Shown here piece by piece: positions 47,901 to 61,672 of a stretch of DNA of 64,000 bases. A program made the translations under genes and the position numbers. Under the pieces are notes generated by a model. That model did not search any database. It was not told where the DNA came from and was given only the letters and a program-made list of their open reading frames with translations. This stretch comes from Petrolisthes cinctipes (Eukaryota > Arthropoda > Malacostraca > Decapoda > Porcellanidae). The stretch lies in NCBI GenBank assembly GCA_033782935.1, contig JAWQEG010000377.1, positions 620,001 through 684,000 on the forward strand, in the 5' to 3' direction. The number at the start of each line of letters is the position of its first letter. Position 1 is the stretch's first letter.

Positions 47901-49291
47901 TTTTGGTGCCCAAAGTCAATATGTGCATGTATCTTCTGTACCCGTTTATATCTCAAATTCAAGCTCAAAACACCCGAAAATTCAATATTTTGGGGTCCCA
48001 GAAGCAATCTGTACAGTGCTAGAATATTTTCAAAATATAGGCTAAAAACATGCTAAAAATCGATCTTTTAGGTGCCAAAAAGTCGATATCTCAAATTCAG
48101 TCCCAAAACACCCGAAAATTCGATATTTAGGGGTCCCAGAAGCGATCTGTACATGCCTACTCAGTGTTAGAGTATTTTCAAAATACAGACCCAAAACATG
48201 CTGAAAATCGATATTTTAGATGCCCAAAGTCAAAATGTGCATGAATCTTCTGTACCCGTTTATATCTCAAATTCAGGCTCAAAACACCCGAAAATTCGAT
48301 ATTTTGGGGTCCCAGAAGCGATCTGTACATGCCTTCTCCGTGTTAGAGTATTTTCAAAATTCAGGCCCAAAACATGCTGAAAATCGATATTTTTGGTGCC
48401 CAAAGTCAATATGTGCATGTATCTTGTGTACCCGTTTATATCTCAAATTCAGGCTCAAAACACCCGAAAATTCGATATTTTGGGGTCCCAGAAGCAATCT
48501 GTACAGTGCTAGAATATTTTCAAAATATAGGCTAAAAACATGCTAAAAATCGACATTTTGGTGCCAAAAATCGATATCTCAAATTTAGTCCCAAAACACC
48601 CGAAAATTCTATATTTAGAGGTCCCAGAAGGTATCTGTACATGCTTACTCCGTGTTAGAGTATTTTCAAAATACAGACTAAAAACATACTGAAAATCGAT
48701 CTTTTAGGTGCCCAAAAGTCGATGTGTGCATGCATCTTCTGTACCCGTTTATATCTCAAATTCTGGCCCTAAACACCGGAAAATTCGATATTTTGGGGTC
48801 CCAGAAGCGATCTGTACATGCCTACTCATTGCTCGAATATTTTCAAAATATAGGCTAAAAACATGCTAAAAATCGACATTTTAGTTGCCAAAAAATCGAT
48901 ATCTCAAATTCAGTCCCAAAACACCCGAAAATTCGATATTTAGAGGTCCCAGAAGGTATCTGTACATGCCTACTCCGGGTTAGAGTATTTTCAAAATACA
49001 GGCCAAAAACATACTGAAAATCGATCTTTTAGGTGCCCAAAAGTCGATATGTGCATGCATCTTCTGTACCCGTTTATATCTCAAATTCTGGCCCTAAACA
49101 CACGAAAACTCGATATTTTGGGGTCCCAGTAGCAATCTGTACAGTGCTAGAATATTTTCAAAATATAGGCTAAAAACATGCTAAAAATCGATCTTTTAGG
49201 TGCCAAAAAGTCGATATCTCAAATTCAGTCCCAAAACACCCGAAAATTCGATATTTAGGGGTCCCAGAAGCGATCTGTACATGCCTACTCC
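44909..49291. repeat. Region V superunit part A (27 monomers, 4383 bp)
   Basis: Order with starts: L1 44909, L2 45085, S 45253, L3 45401, L4 45578, S 45744, L1 45892, L2 46069, S 46245, S2 46393, L1-like 46541, S 46718, L3 46866, L4 47043, S 47209, L1 47357, S 47525, L3 47673, L4 47850, S 48016, L2-like 48164, L4 48340, S 48506, L3 48652, S 48829, L3-like 48977, S 49144. The lengths sum exactly to 4383. Markers shared only with A' include GAAATTTCTATATT, AAATTCAATATG after GATATTCTAAATGCCC, GGTATTTGTACATGGC, ATCTTGTGTACCC, ACACCGGAAAATTC and CCCAGTAGCAATC. Relative to A' one L1 monomer is missing before 48164. Confidence 0.88.
48141..48170 (+). repeat. One-monomer (177-bp) deletion junction in A
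   Basis: In B, A' and B' an L1 monomer (51898, 56458, 60368) stands between the S and the L2-like monomer that carries GTCAAAATG. In A it is absent. The junction reads GAAGCGATCTG (end of S) then ACTCAGTG (end of L1), so the exchange lies in the 18-bp shared tract 48145-48162. Offsets change from 8294 to 8471 bp here, a difference of exactly 177. Confidence 0.82.
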
Positions 49292-52200
49292 GTGTTAGAG
49301 TATTTTCAAAATACATGCTCAAAACATACTGAAAATCGATCTTTTAGGTGCACAAAAGTCGATATGTGCATGCATCTTCAGTACCCGTTTATATCTAAAA
49401 TTCAGGCTCAAAACACCCGAAAATTCAATATTTGGGGTCCCAGAAGCAATCTGTACATGCCTACTCAGTGTTAGAGTATTTTCAAAATACAGGCCCAAAA
49501 CATGCTGAAAATCGATATTTTAGATGCCCAAAGTCAATATGTGCATGTATCTTCTGTACCCGTTTATATCTCAAATTCAGGCTCACAACACCCGAAAATT
49601 CAATATTTTGGGGTCCCAGAAGCAATCTGTACTCAGTGCTAGAATATTTTCAAAATATAGGCTAAAAACATGCTAAAAATCGATCTTTTAGGTGCCAAAA
49701 AGTCGATATCTCAAATTCAGTCCCAAAACACCCGAAAATTCGATATTTAGAGGTCCCAGAAGGTATCTGTACATGCCTACTCCGTGTTAGAGTATTTTCA
49801 AAATACAGGCCAAAAACATACTGAAAATCGATCTTTTAGGTGCCTAAAAGTCGATATGTGCATGCATCTTCTGTACCCGTTTATATCTCAAATTCTGGCC
49901 CTAAACACCCGAAATTTCGATATTTTGGGGTCCCAGAAGCGATCTGTACATGCCTACTCCGTGTTAGAGTATTTTCAAAATTCAGGCCCAAAACATGCTG
50001 AAAATCAATATTTTTGGTGCCCAAAGTCAATATGTGCATGTATCTTCTGTACCCGTTTATATCTCAAATTCAAGCTCAAAACACCCGAAAATTCAATATT
50101 TTGGGGACCCAGAAGCAATCTGTACAGTGCTAGAATATTTTCAAAATATAGGCTAAAAACATGCTAAAAATCGATCTTTTAGGTGCACAAAAGTCAATAT
50201 CTCAAATTCAGTCCCAAAACACCCGAAAATTCGATATTTAGGGGTCCCAGAAGCGATCTGTACATGCCTACTCCGTGTTGGAGTATTTTCAAAATACATG
50301 CTCAAAACATACTGAAAATCGATCTTTTAGGTGCACAAAAGTCGATATGTGCATGCATCTTCAGTACCCGTTTATATCTCAAATTCAGGCTCGAAACACC
50401 CGAAAATTCAATATTTTGGGGTCGCAGAAGCAATCTGTACATGTCTTCACAGTGCTAGAATATTTTCAAAATATAGGCTAAAAACATGCTAAAAATCGAC
50501 ATTTTAGGTGCCAAAAAATCGATATCTCAAATTCAGTCCCAAAACACCCGAAAATTCGATATTTAGAGGTCCCAGAAGGTATCTGTACATGCCTACTCCG
50601 TGTTAGAGTATTTTCAAAATACAGGCCAAAAACATACTGAAAATCGATCTTTTAGGTGCCCAAAAGTCGATATGTGCATGCATCTTCTGTACCCGTTTAT
50701 ATCTCAAATTCTGGCCCTAAACACCCGAAAAATCGATATTTTGGGGTCCCAGAAGCGATCTGTACATGCCTACTCCGTGTTAGAGTATTTTCAAAATTCA
50801 GGCCCAAAACATGCTGAAAATCGATATTTTTGGTGCCCAAAGTCAATATGTGCATGTATCTTCTGTACCCATTTATATCTCAAATTCAGGCTCAAAACAC
50901 CCGAAAATTCAATATTTTGGGGTCCCAGAAGCAATCTGTACAGTGCTAGAAAATTTTCAAAATATAGGCTAAAAACATGCTAAAAATCGATCTTTTAGGT
51001 GCCAAAAAGTCGATATCTCAAATTCAGTCCCAAAACACCCGAAAATTCGATATTTAGGGGTCCCAGAAGCGATCTGTACATGCCTACTCCGTGTTAGAGT
51101 ATTTTCAAAATACATGCTCAAAACATACTGAAAATCGATCTTTTAGGTGCACAAAAGTCGATATGTGCATGCATCTTCAGTACCCGTTTATATCTCAAAT
51201 TCAGGCTCAAAACACCCGAAAATTCAATATTTGGGGTCCCAGAAGCAATCTGTACTCAGTGCTAGAATATTTTCAAAATATAGGCTAAAAACATGCTAAA
51301 AATCGATCTTTTAGGTGCCAAAAAGTCGATATCTCAAATTCAGTCCCAAAACACCCGAAAATTCGATATTTAGAGGTCCCAGAAGGTATCTGTACATGCC
51401 TACTCCGTGTTAGAGTATTTTCAAAATACAGGCCAAAAACATACTGAAAATCGATCTTTTAGGTGCCCAAAAGTCGATATGTGCATGCATCTTCTGTACC
51501 CGTTTATATCTCAAATTCTGGCCCTAAACACCCGAAATTTCGATATTTTGGGGTCCCAGAAGCGATCTGTACATGCCTACTCCGTGTTAGAGTATTTTCA
51601 AAATTCAGGCCCAAAACATGCTGAAAATCGATATTTTTGGTGCCCAAAGTCAATATGTGCATGTATCTTCTGTACCCGTTTATATCTCAAATTCAAGCTC
51701 AAAACACCCGAAAATTCAATATTTTGGGGTCCCAGAAGCAATCTGTACAGTGCTAGAATATTTTCAAAATATAGGCTAAAAACATGCTAAAAATCGATCT
51801 TTTAGGTGCCAAAAAGTCGATATCTCAAATTCAGTCCCAAAACACCCGAAAATTCGATATTTAGGGGTCCCAGAAGCGATCTGTACATGCCTACTCCGTG
51901 TTAGAGTATTTTCAAAATACATGCTCAAAACATACTGAAAATCGATCTTTTAGGTGCACAAAAGTCGATATGTGCATGCATCTTCAGTACCCGTTTATAT
52001 CTCAAATTCAGGCTCAAAACACCCGAAAATTCAATATTTTGGGGTCCCAGAAGCAATCTGTACATGCCTACTCAGTGTTAGAGTATTTTCAAAATACAGA
52101 CCCAAAACATGCTGAAAATCGATATTTTAGATGCACAAAGTCAAAATGTTCATGAATCTTCTGTACCCGTTTATATCTCAAATTCAGGCTCAAAACACCC

Positions 52201-53202
52201 GAAAATTCGATATTTTGGGGTCCCAGAAGCGATCTGTACATGCCTTCTCCGTGTTAGAGTATTTTCAAAATTCAGGCCCAAAACATGCTGAAAATCGATA
52301 TTTTTGGTGCCCAAAGTCAATATGTGCATGTATCTTCTGTACCCGTTTATATCTCAAATTCAGGCTCAAAACACCCGAAAATTCAATATTTTGGGGTCCC
52401 AGAAGCAATCTGTACAGTGCTAGAATATTTTCAAAATATAGGCTAAAAACATGCTAAAAATCGACATTTTGGTGCCAAAAATCGATATCTCAAATTTAGT
52501 CCCAAAACACCCGAAAATTCGATATTTAGAGGTCCCAGAAGGTATCTGTACATGCTTACTCCGTGTTAGAGTATTTTCAAATTACAGACTAAAAACATAT
52601 TGAAAATCGATCTTTTAGGTGCCCAAAAGTCGATGTGTGCATGCATCTTCTGTACCCGTTTATATCTCAAATTCTGGCCCTAAACACCCGAAAATTCGAT
52701 ATTTTGGGGTCCCAGAAGCGATCTGTACATGCCTACTCATTGCTCGAATATTTTCAAAATATAGGCTAAAAACATGCTAAAAATCGACATTTTAGTTGCC
52801 AAAAAATCGATATCTCAAATTCAGTCCCAAAACACCCGAAAATTCGATATTTAGAGGTCCCAGAAGGTATCTGTACATGCCTACTCCGGGTTAGAGTATT
52901 TTCAAAATACAGGCCAAAAACATACTGAAAATCGATCTTTTAGGTGCCCAAAAGTCGATATGTGCATGCATCTTCTGTACCCGTTTATATCTCAAATTCT
53001 GGCCCTAAACACACGAAAACTCGATATTTTGGGGTCCCAGAAGCAATCTGTACAGTGCTAGAATATTTTCAAAATATAGGCTAAAAACATGCTAAAAATC
53101 GATCTTTTAGGTGCCAAAAAGTCGATATCTCAAATTCAGTCCCAAAACACCCGAAAATTCGATATTTAGGGGTCCCAGAAGCGATCTGTACATGCCTACT
53201 CC
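49292..53202. repeat. Region V superunit part B (24 monomers, 3911 bp)
   Basis: Same monomer order as A', but monomers 7-10 (L1, L2, S, S2; 177+176+148+148 = 649 bp) are missing, replaced by one fused S at 50127-50274. Private markers shared with B' (57763-61672): TATATCTAAAATTCAGG at 49390, GTGTTGGAGTATTTTC at 50275, GGGTCGCAGAAG at 50411, TACCCATTTATATC at 50866, and AATTACAGAC with CATATTG near 52580. B and B' differ at only a few bases by eye (for example 49844, 52136, 52209). Confidence 0.88.
50127..50274 (+). repeat. Chimeric S monomer at the 649-bp deletion junction in B
   Basis: The left part is S1a, as at 45744 (GCTAAAAATCGATCTTTT). The right part is S2, as at 46393 (ACAAAAGTCAATATCTC). 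The last left-type base is T at 50178 and the first right-type base is A at 50187, so the exchange falls in TTAGGTGC, 50179-50186. Recombination between the S at 45744 and the S2 at 46393, 649 bp apart, predicts exactly this 148-bp product. The same chimera is in B' at 58597-58744. Confidence 0.85.
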
Positions 53203-56200
53203 GTGTTAGAGTATTTTCAAAATACATGCTCAAAACATACTGAAAATCGATCTTTTAGGTGCACAAAAGTCGATATGTGCATGCATCTTCAGTACCCGTT
53301 TATATCTCAAATTCAGGCTCAAAACACCCGAAAATTCAATATTTGGGGTCCCAGAAGCAATCTGTACATGCCTACTCAGTGTTAGAGTATTTTCAAAATA
53401 CAGGCCCAAAACATGCTGAAAATCGATATTTTAGATGCCCAAAGTCAATATGTGCATGTATCTTCTGTACCCGTTTATATCTCAAATTCAGGCTCACAAC
53501 ACCCGAAAATTCAATATTTTGGGGTCCCAGAAGCAATCTGTACTCAGTGCTAGAATATTTTCAAAATATAGGCTAAAAACATGCTAAAAATCGATCTTTT
53601 AGGTGCCAAAAAGTCGATATCTCAAATTCAGTCCCAAAACACCCGAAAATTCGATATTTAGAGGTCCCAGAAGGTATCTGTACATGCCTACTCCGTGTTA
53701 GAGTATTTTCAAAATACAGGCCAAAAACATACTGAAAATCGATCTTTTAGGTGCCCAAAAGTCGATATGTGCATGCATCTTCTGTACCCGTTTATATCTC
53801 AAATTCTGGCCCTAAACACCCGAAATTTCTATATTTTGGGGTCCCAGAAGCGATCTGTACATGCCTACTCCGTGTTAGAGTATTTTCAAAATTCAGGCCC
53901 AAAACATGCTGAAAATCAATATTTTTGGTGCCCAAAGTCAATATGTGCATGTATCTTCTGTACCCGTTTATATCTCAAATTCAAGCTCAAAACACCCGAA
54001 AATTCAATATTTTGGGGACCCAGAAGCAATCTGTACAGTGCTAGAATATTTTCAAAATATAGGCTAAAAACATGCTAAAAATCGATCTTTTAGGTGCCAA
54101 AAAGTCGATATCTCAAATTCAGTCCCAAAACACCCGAAAATTCGATATTTAGGGGTCCCAGAAGCGATCTGTACATGCCTACTCCGTGTTAGAGTATTTT
54201 CAAAATACATGCTCAAAACATACTGAAAATCGATCTTTTAGGTGCACAAAAGTCGATATGTGCATGCATCTTCAGTACCCGTTTATATCTCAAATTCAGG
54301 CTCAAAACACCCGAAAATTCAATATTTTGGGGTCCCAGAAGCAATCTGTACATGCCTACTCAGTGTTAGAGTATTTTCAAAATACAGACCCAAAACATGC
54401 TGAAAATCGATATTCTAAATGCCCAAATTCAATATGTGCATGTATCTTCTGTACCTGTTTATATCTAGAATTCAGGCTCAAAACACCCGAAAATTCAATA
54501 TTTTGGGGTCCCAGAAGCAATCTGTACATGCCTACTCAGTGCTAGAATATTTTCAAAATATAGGCTAAAAACATGCTAAAAATCGACATTTTTGGTGCAA
54601 AAAAATCGATATCTCAAATTCAGTCCCAAAACACCCGAAAATTCGATATTTAGAGGTCCCAGAAGGTATCTGTACATGCTTACTCCGTGTTAGAGTATTT
54701 TCAAAATACAGGACAAAAACATACTGAAAATCGATCTCTTAGGTGCACAAAAGTCAATATCTCAAATTCAGTCCCAAAACACCCGAAAATTCGATATTTA
54801 GGGGTCCCAGAAGCGATCTGTACATGCCTACTCCGTGTTAGAGTATTTTCAAAATACATGCTCAAAACATACTGAAAATCGATCTTTTAGGTGCACAAAA
54901 GTCGATATGTGCATGCATCTTCAGTACCCGTTTATATCTCAAATTCAGGCTCGAAACACCCGAAAATTCAATATTTTGGGGTCCCAGAAGCAATCTGTAC
55001 ATGTCTTCACAGTGCTAGAATATTTTCAAAATATAGGCTAAAAACATGCTAAAAATCGACATTTTAGGTGCCAAAAAATCGATATCTCAAATTCAGTCCC
55101 AAAACACCCGAAAATTCGATATTTAGAGGTCCCAGAAGGTATTTGTACATGGCTACTCCGTGTTAGAGTATTTTCAAAATACAGGCCAAAAACATACTGA
55201 AAATCGATCTTTTAGGTGCCCAAAAGTCGATATGTGCATGCATCTTCTGTACCCGTTTATATCTCAAATTCTGGCCCTAAACACCCGAAAAATCGATATT
55301 TTGGGGTCCCAGAAGCGATCTGTACATGCCTACTCCGTGTTAGAGTATTTTCAAAATTCAGGCCCAAAACATGCTGAAAATCGATATTTTTGGTGCCCAA
55401 AGTCAATATGTGCATGTATCTTCTGTACCCGTTTATATCTCAAATTCAGGCTCAAAACACCCGAAAATTCAATATTTTGGGGTCCCAGAAGCAATCTGTA
55501 CAGTGCTAGAAAATTTTCAAAATATAGGCTAAAAACATGCTAAAAATCGATCTTTTAGGTGCCAAAAAGTCGATATCTCAAATTCAGTCCCAAAACACCC
55601 GAAAATTCGATATTTAGGGGTCCCAGAAGCGATCTGTACATGCCTACTCCGTGTTAGAGTATTTTCAAAATACATGCTCAAAACATACTGAAAATCGATC
55701 TTTTAGGTGCACAAAAGTCGATATGTGCATGCATCTTCAGTACCCGTTTATATCTCAAATTCAGGCTCAAAACACCCGAAAATTCAATATTTGGGGTCCC
55801 AGAAGCAATCTGTACTCAGTGCTAGAATATTTTCAAAATATAGGCTAAAAACATGCTAAAAATCGATCTTTTAGGTGCCAAAAAGTCGATATCTCAAATT
55901 CAGTCCCAAAACACCCGAAAATTCGATATTTAGAGGTCCCAGAAGGTATCTGTACATGCCTACTCCGTGTTAGAGTATTTTCAAGATACAGGCCAAAAAC
56001 ATACTGAAAATCGATCTTTTAGGTGCCCAAAAGTCGATATGTGCATGCATCTTCTGTACCCGTTTATATCTCAAATTCTGGCCCTAAAACACCCGAAATT
56101 TCGATATTTTGGGGTCCCAGAAGCGATCTGTACATGCCTACTCCGTGTTAGAGTATTTTCAAAATTCAGGCCCAAAACATGCTGAAAATCGATATTTTTG

Positions 56201-57762
56201 GTGCCCAAAGTCAATATGTGCATGTATCTTCTGTACCCGTTTATATCTCAAATTCAAGCTCAAAACACCCGAAAATTCAATATTTTGGGGTCCCAGAAGC
56301 AATCTGTACAGTGCTAGAATATTTTCAAAATATAGGCTAAAAACATGCTAAAAATCGATCTTTAGGTGCCAAAAAGTCGATATCTCAAATTCAGTCCCAA
56401 AACACCCGAAAATTCGATATTTAGGGGTCCCAGAAGCGATCTGTACATGCCTACTCCGTGTTAGAGTATTTTCAAAATACATGCTCAAAACATACTGAAA
56501 ATCGATCTTTTAGGTGCACAAAAGTCGATATGTGCATGCATCTTCAGTACCCGTTTATATCTCAAATTCAGGCTCAAAACACCCGAAAATTCAATATTTT
56601 GGGGTCCCAGAAGCAATCTGTACATGCCTACTCAGTGTTAGAGTATTTTCAAAATACAGACCCAAAACATGCTGAAAATCGATATTTTAGATGCCCAAAG
56701 TCAAAATGTGCATGAATCTTCTGTACCCGTTTATATCTCAAATTCAGGCTCAAAACACCCGAAAATTCGATATTTTGGGGTCCCAGAAGCGATCTGTACA
56801 TGCCTTCTCCGTGTTAGAGTATTTTCAAAATTCAGGCCCAAAACATGCTGAAAATCGATATTTTTGGTGCCCAAAGTCAATATGTGCATGTATCTTGTGT
56901 ACCCGTTTATATCTCAAATTCAGGCTCAAAACACCCGAAAATTCGATATTTTGGGGTCCCAGAAGCAATCTGTACAGTGCTAGAATATTTTCAAAATATA
57001 GGCTAAAAACATGCTAAAAATCGACATTTTGGTGCCAAAAATCGATATCTCAAATTTAGTCCCAAAACACCCGAAAATTCTATATTTAGAGGTCCCAGAA
57101 GGTATCTGTACATGCTTACTCCGTGTTAGAGTATTTTCAAAATACAGACTAAAAACATACTGAAAATCGATCTTTTAGGTGCCCAAAAGTCGATGTGTGC
57201 ATGCATCTTCTGTACCCGTTTATATCTCAAATTCTGGCCCTAAACACCGGAAAATTCGATATTTTGGGGTCCCAGAAGCGATCTGTACATGCCTACTCAT
57301 TGCTCGAATATTTTCAAAATATAGGCTAAAAACATGCTAAAAATCGACATTTTAGTTGCCAAAAAATCGATATCTCAAATTCAGTCCCAAAACACCCGAA
57401 AATTCGATATTTAGAGGTCCCAGAAGGTATCTGTACATGCCTACTCCGGGTTAGAGTATTTTCAAAATACAGGCCAAAAACATACTGAAAATCGATCTTT
57501 TAGGTGCCCAAAAGTCGATATGTGCATGCATCTTCTGTACCCGTTTATATCTCAAATTCTGGCCCTAAACACACGAAAACTCGATATTTTGGGGTCCCAG
57601 TAGCAATCTGTACAGTGCTAGAATATTTTCAAAATATAGGCTAAAAACATGCTAAAAATCGATCTTTTAGGTGCCAAAAAGTCGATATCTCAAATTCAGT
57701 CCCAAAACACCCGAAAATTCGATATTTAGGGGTCCCAGAAGCGATCTGTACATGCCTACTCC
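53203..57762. repeat. Region V superunit part A' (28 monomers, 4560 bp)
   Basis: Copy of A at offset 8294 bp up to about 56457, then 8471 bp, because A' retains the L1 monomer 56458-56634. Reading A against A' I noticed only this indel, one substitution (CCCATTT at 47450 versus CCCGTTT at 55744) and two single-base indels in homopolymers (CCTAAAACACC near 56083, GATCTTTAGG near 56358). The rest, including rare variants, is shared. Monomer order is as described for A. Confidence 0.88.
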
Positions 57763-60700
57763 GTGTTAGAGTATTTTCAAAATACATGCTCAAAACATAC
57801 TGAAAATCGATCTTTTAGGTGCACAAAAGTCGATATGTGCATGCATCTTCAGTACCCGTTTATATCTAAAATTCAGGCTCAAAACACCCGAAAATTCAAT
57901 ATTTGGGGTCCCAGAAGCAATCTGTACATGCCTACTCAGTGTTAGAGTATTTTCAAAATACAGGCCCAAAACATGCTGAAAATCGATATTTTAGATGCCC
58001 AAAGTCAATATGTGCATGTATCTTCTGTACCCGTTTATATCTCAAATTCAGGCTCACAACACCCGAAAATTCAATATTTTGGGGTCCCAGAAGCAATCTG
58101 TACTCAGTGCTAGAATATTTTCAAAATATAGGCTAAAAACATGCTAAAAATCGATCTTTTAGGTGCCAAAAAGTCGATATCTCAAATTCAGTCCAAAACA
58201 CCCGAAAATTCGATATTTAGAGGTCCCAGAAGGTATCTGTACATGCCTACTCCGTGTTAGAGTATTTTCAAAATACAGGCCAAAAACATACTGAAAATCG
58301 ATCTTTTAGGTGCCCAAAAGTCGATATGTGCATGCATCTTCTGTACCCGTTTATATCTCAAATTCTGGCCCTAAACACCCGAAATTTCGATATTTTGGGG
58401 TCCCAGAAGCGATCTGTACATGCCTACTCCGTGTTAGAGTATTTTCAAAATTCAGGCCCAAAACATGCTGAAAATCAATATTTTTGGTGCCCAAAGTCAA
58501 TATGTGCATGTATCTTCTGTACCCGTTTATATCTCAAATTCAAGCTCAAAACACCCGAAAATTCAATATTTTGGGGACCCAGAAGCAATCTGTACAGTGC
58601 TAGAATATTTTCAAAATATAGGCTAAAAACATGCTAAAAATCGATCTTTTAGGTGCACAAAAGTCAATATCTCAAATTCAGTCCCAAAACACCCGAAAAT
58701 TCGATATTTAGGGGTCCCAGAAGCGATCTGTACATGCCTACTCCGTGTTGGAGTATTTTCAAAATACATGCTCAAAACATACTGAAAATCGATCTTTTAG
58801 GTGCACAAAAGTCGATATGTGCATGCATCTTCAGTACCCGTTTATATCTCAAATTCAGGCTCGAAACACCCGAAAATTCAATATTTTGGGGTCGCAGAAG
58901 CAATCTGTACATGTCTTCACAGTGCTAGAATATTTTCAAAATATAGGCTAAAAACATGCTAAAAATCGACATTTTAGGTGCCAAAAAATCGATATCTCAA
59001 ATTCAGTCCCAAAACACCCGAAAATTCGATATTTAGAGGTCCCAGAAGGTATCTGTACATGCCTACTCCGTGTTAGAGTATTTTCAAAATACAGGCCAAA
59101 AACATACTGAAAATCGATCTTTTAGGTGCCCAAAAGTCGATATGTGCATGCATCTTCTGTACCCGTTTATATCTCAAATTCTGGCCCTAAACACCCGAAA
59201 AATCGATATTTTGGGGTCCCAGAAGCGATCTGTACATGCCTACTCCGTGTTAGAGTATTTTCAAAATTCAGGCCCAAAACATGCTGAAAATCGATATTTT
59301 TGGTGCCCAAAGTCAATATGTGCATGTATCTTCTGTACCCATTTATATCTCAAATTCAGGCTCAAAACACCCGAAAATTCAATATTTTGGGGTCCCAGAA
59401 GCAATCTGTACAGTGCTAGAAAATTTTCAAAATATAGGCTAAAAACATGCTAAAAATCGATCTTTTAGGTGCCAAAAAGTCGATATCTCAAATTCAGTCC
59501 CAAAACACCCGAAAATTCGATATTTAGGGGTCCCAGAAGCGATCTGTACATGCCTACTCCGTGTTAGAGTATTTTCAAAATACATGCTCAAAACATACTG
59601 AAAATCGATCTTTTAGGTGCACAAAAGTCGATATGTGCATGCATCTTCAGTACCCGTTTATATCTCAAATTCAGGCTCAAAACACCCGAAAATTCAATAT
59701 TTGGGGTCCCAGAAGCAATCTGTACTCAGTGCTAGAATATTTTCAAAATATAGGCTAAAAACATGCTAAAAATCGATCTTTTAGGTGCCAAAAAGTCGAT
59801 ATCTCAAATTCAGTCCCAAAACACCCGAAAATTCGATATTTAGAGGTCCCAGAAGGTATCTGTACATGCCTACTCCGTGTTAGAGTATTTTCAAAATACA
59901 GGCCAAAAACATACTGAAAATCGATCTTTTAGGTGCCCAAAAGTCGATATGTGCATGCATCTTCTGTACCCGTTTATATCTCAAATTCTGGCCCTAAACA
60001 CCCGAAATTTCGATATTTTGGGGTCCCAGAAGCGATCTGTACATGCCTACTCCGTGTTAGAGTATTTTCAAAATTCAGGCCCAAAACATGCTGAAAATCG
60101 ATATTTTTGGTGCCCAAAGTCAATATGTGCATGTATCTTCTGTACCCGTTTATATCTCAAATTCAAGCTCAAAACACCCGAAAATTCAATATTTTGGGGT
60201 CCCAGAAGCAATCTGTACAGTGCTAGAATATTTTCAAAATATAGGCTAAAAACATGCTAAAAATCGATCTTTTAGGTGCCAAAAAGTCGATATCTCAAAT
60301 TCAGTCCCAAAACACCCGAAAATTCGATATTTAGGGGTCCCAGAAGCGATCTGTACATGCCTACTCCGTGTTAGAGTATTTTCAAAATACATGCTCAAAA
60401 CATACTGAAAATCGATCTTTTAGGTGCACAAAAGTCGATATGTGCATGCATCTTCAGTACCCGTTTATATCTCAAATTCAGGCTCAAAACACCCGAAAAT
60501 TCAATATTTTGGGGTCCCAGAAGCAATCTGTACATGCCTACTCAGTGTTAGAGTATTTTCAAAATACAGACCCAAAACATGCTGAAAATCGATATTTTAG
60601 ATGCCCAAAGTCAAAATGTTCATGAATCTTCTGTACCCGTTTATATCTCAAATTCAGGCTCAAAACACCCGAAAATTCAATATTTTGGGGTCCCAGAAGC

Positions 60701-61672
60701 GATCTGTACATGCCTTCTCCGTGTTAGAGTATTTTCAAAATTCAGGCCCAAAACATGCTGAAAATCGATATTTTTGGTGCCCAAAGTCAATATGTGCATG
60801 TATCTTCTGTACCCGTTTATATCTCAAATTCAGGCTCAAAACACCCGAAAATTCAATATTTTGGGGTCCCAGAAGCAATCTGTACAGTGCTAGAATATTT
60901 TCAAAATATAGGCTAAAAACATGCTAAAAATCGACATTTTGGTGCCAAAAATCGATATCTCAAATTTAGTCCCAAAACACCCGAAAATTCGATATTTAGA
61001 GGTCCCAGAAGGTATCTGTACATGCTTACTCCGTGTTAGAGTATTTTCAAATTACAGACTAAAAACATATTGAAAATCGATCTTTTAGGTGCCCAAAAGT
61101 CGATGTGTGCATGCATCTTCTGTACCCGTTTATATCTCAAATTCTGGCCCTAAACACCCGAAAATTCGATATTTTGGGGTCCCAGAAGCGATCTGTACAT
61201 GCCTACTCATTGCTCGAATATTTTCAAAATATAGGCTAAAAACATGCTAAAAATCGACATTTTAGTTGCCAAAAAATCGATATCTCAAATTCAGTCCCAA
61301 AACACCCGAAAATTCGATATTTAGAGGTCCCAGAAGGTATCTGTACATGCCTACTCCGGGTTAGAGTATTTTCAAAATACAGGCCAAAAACATACTGAAA
61401 ATCGATCTTTTAGGTGCCCAAAAGTCGATATGTGCATGCATCTTCTGTACCCGTTTATATCTCAAATTCTGGCCCTAAACACACGAAAACTCGATATTTT
61501 GGGGTCCCAGAAGCAATCTGTACAGTGCTAGAATATTTTCAAAATATAGGCTAAAAACATGCTAAAAATCGATCTTTTAGGTGCCAAAAAGTCGATATCT
61601 CAAATTCAGTCCCAAAACACCCGAAAATTCGATATTTAGGGGTCCCAGAAGCGATCTGTACATGCCTACTCC
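57763..61672. repeat. Region V superunit part B' (24 monomers, 3910 bp)
   Basis: Copy of B at offset 8471, becoming 8470 after a one-C loss (CAGTCCAAAACAC near 58190, where all other S monomers have CAGTCCCAAAACAC). It carries the B markers and the same fused S at 58597-58744, so the 649-bp deletion happened before A-B was duplicated as a block. Confidence 0.88.
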
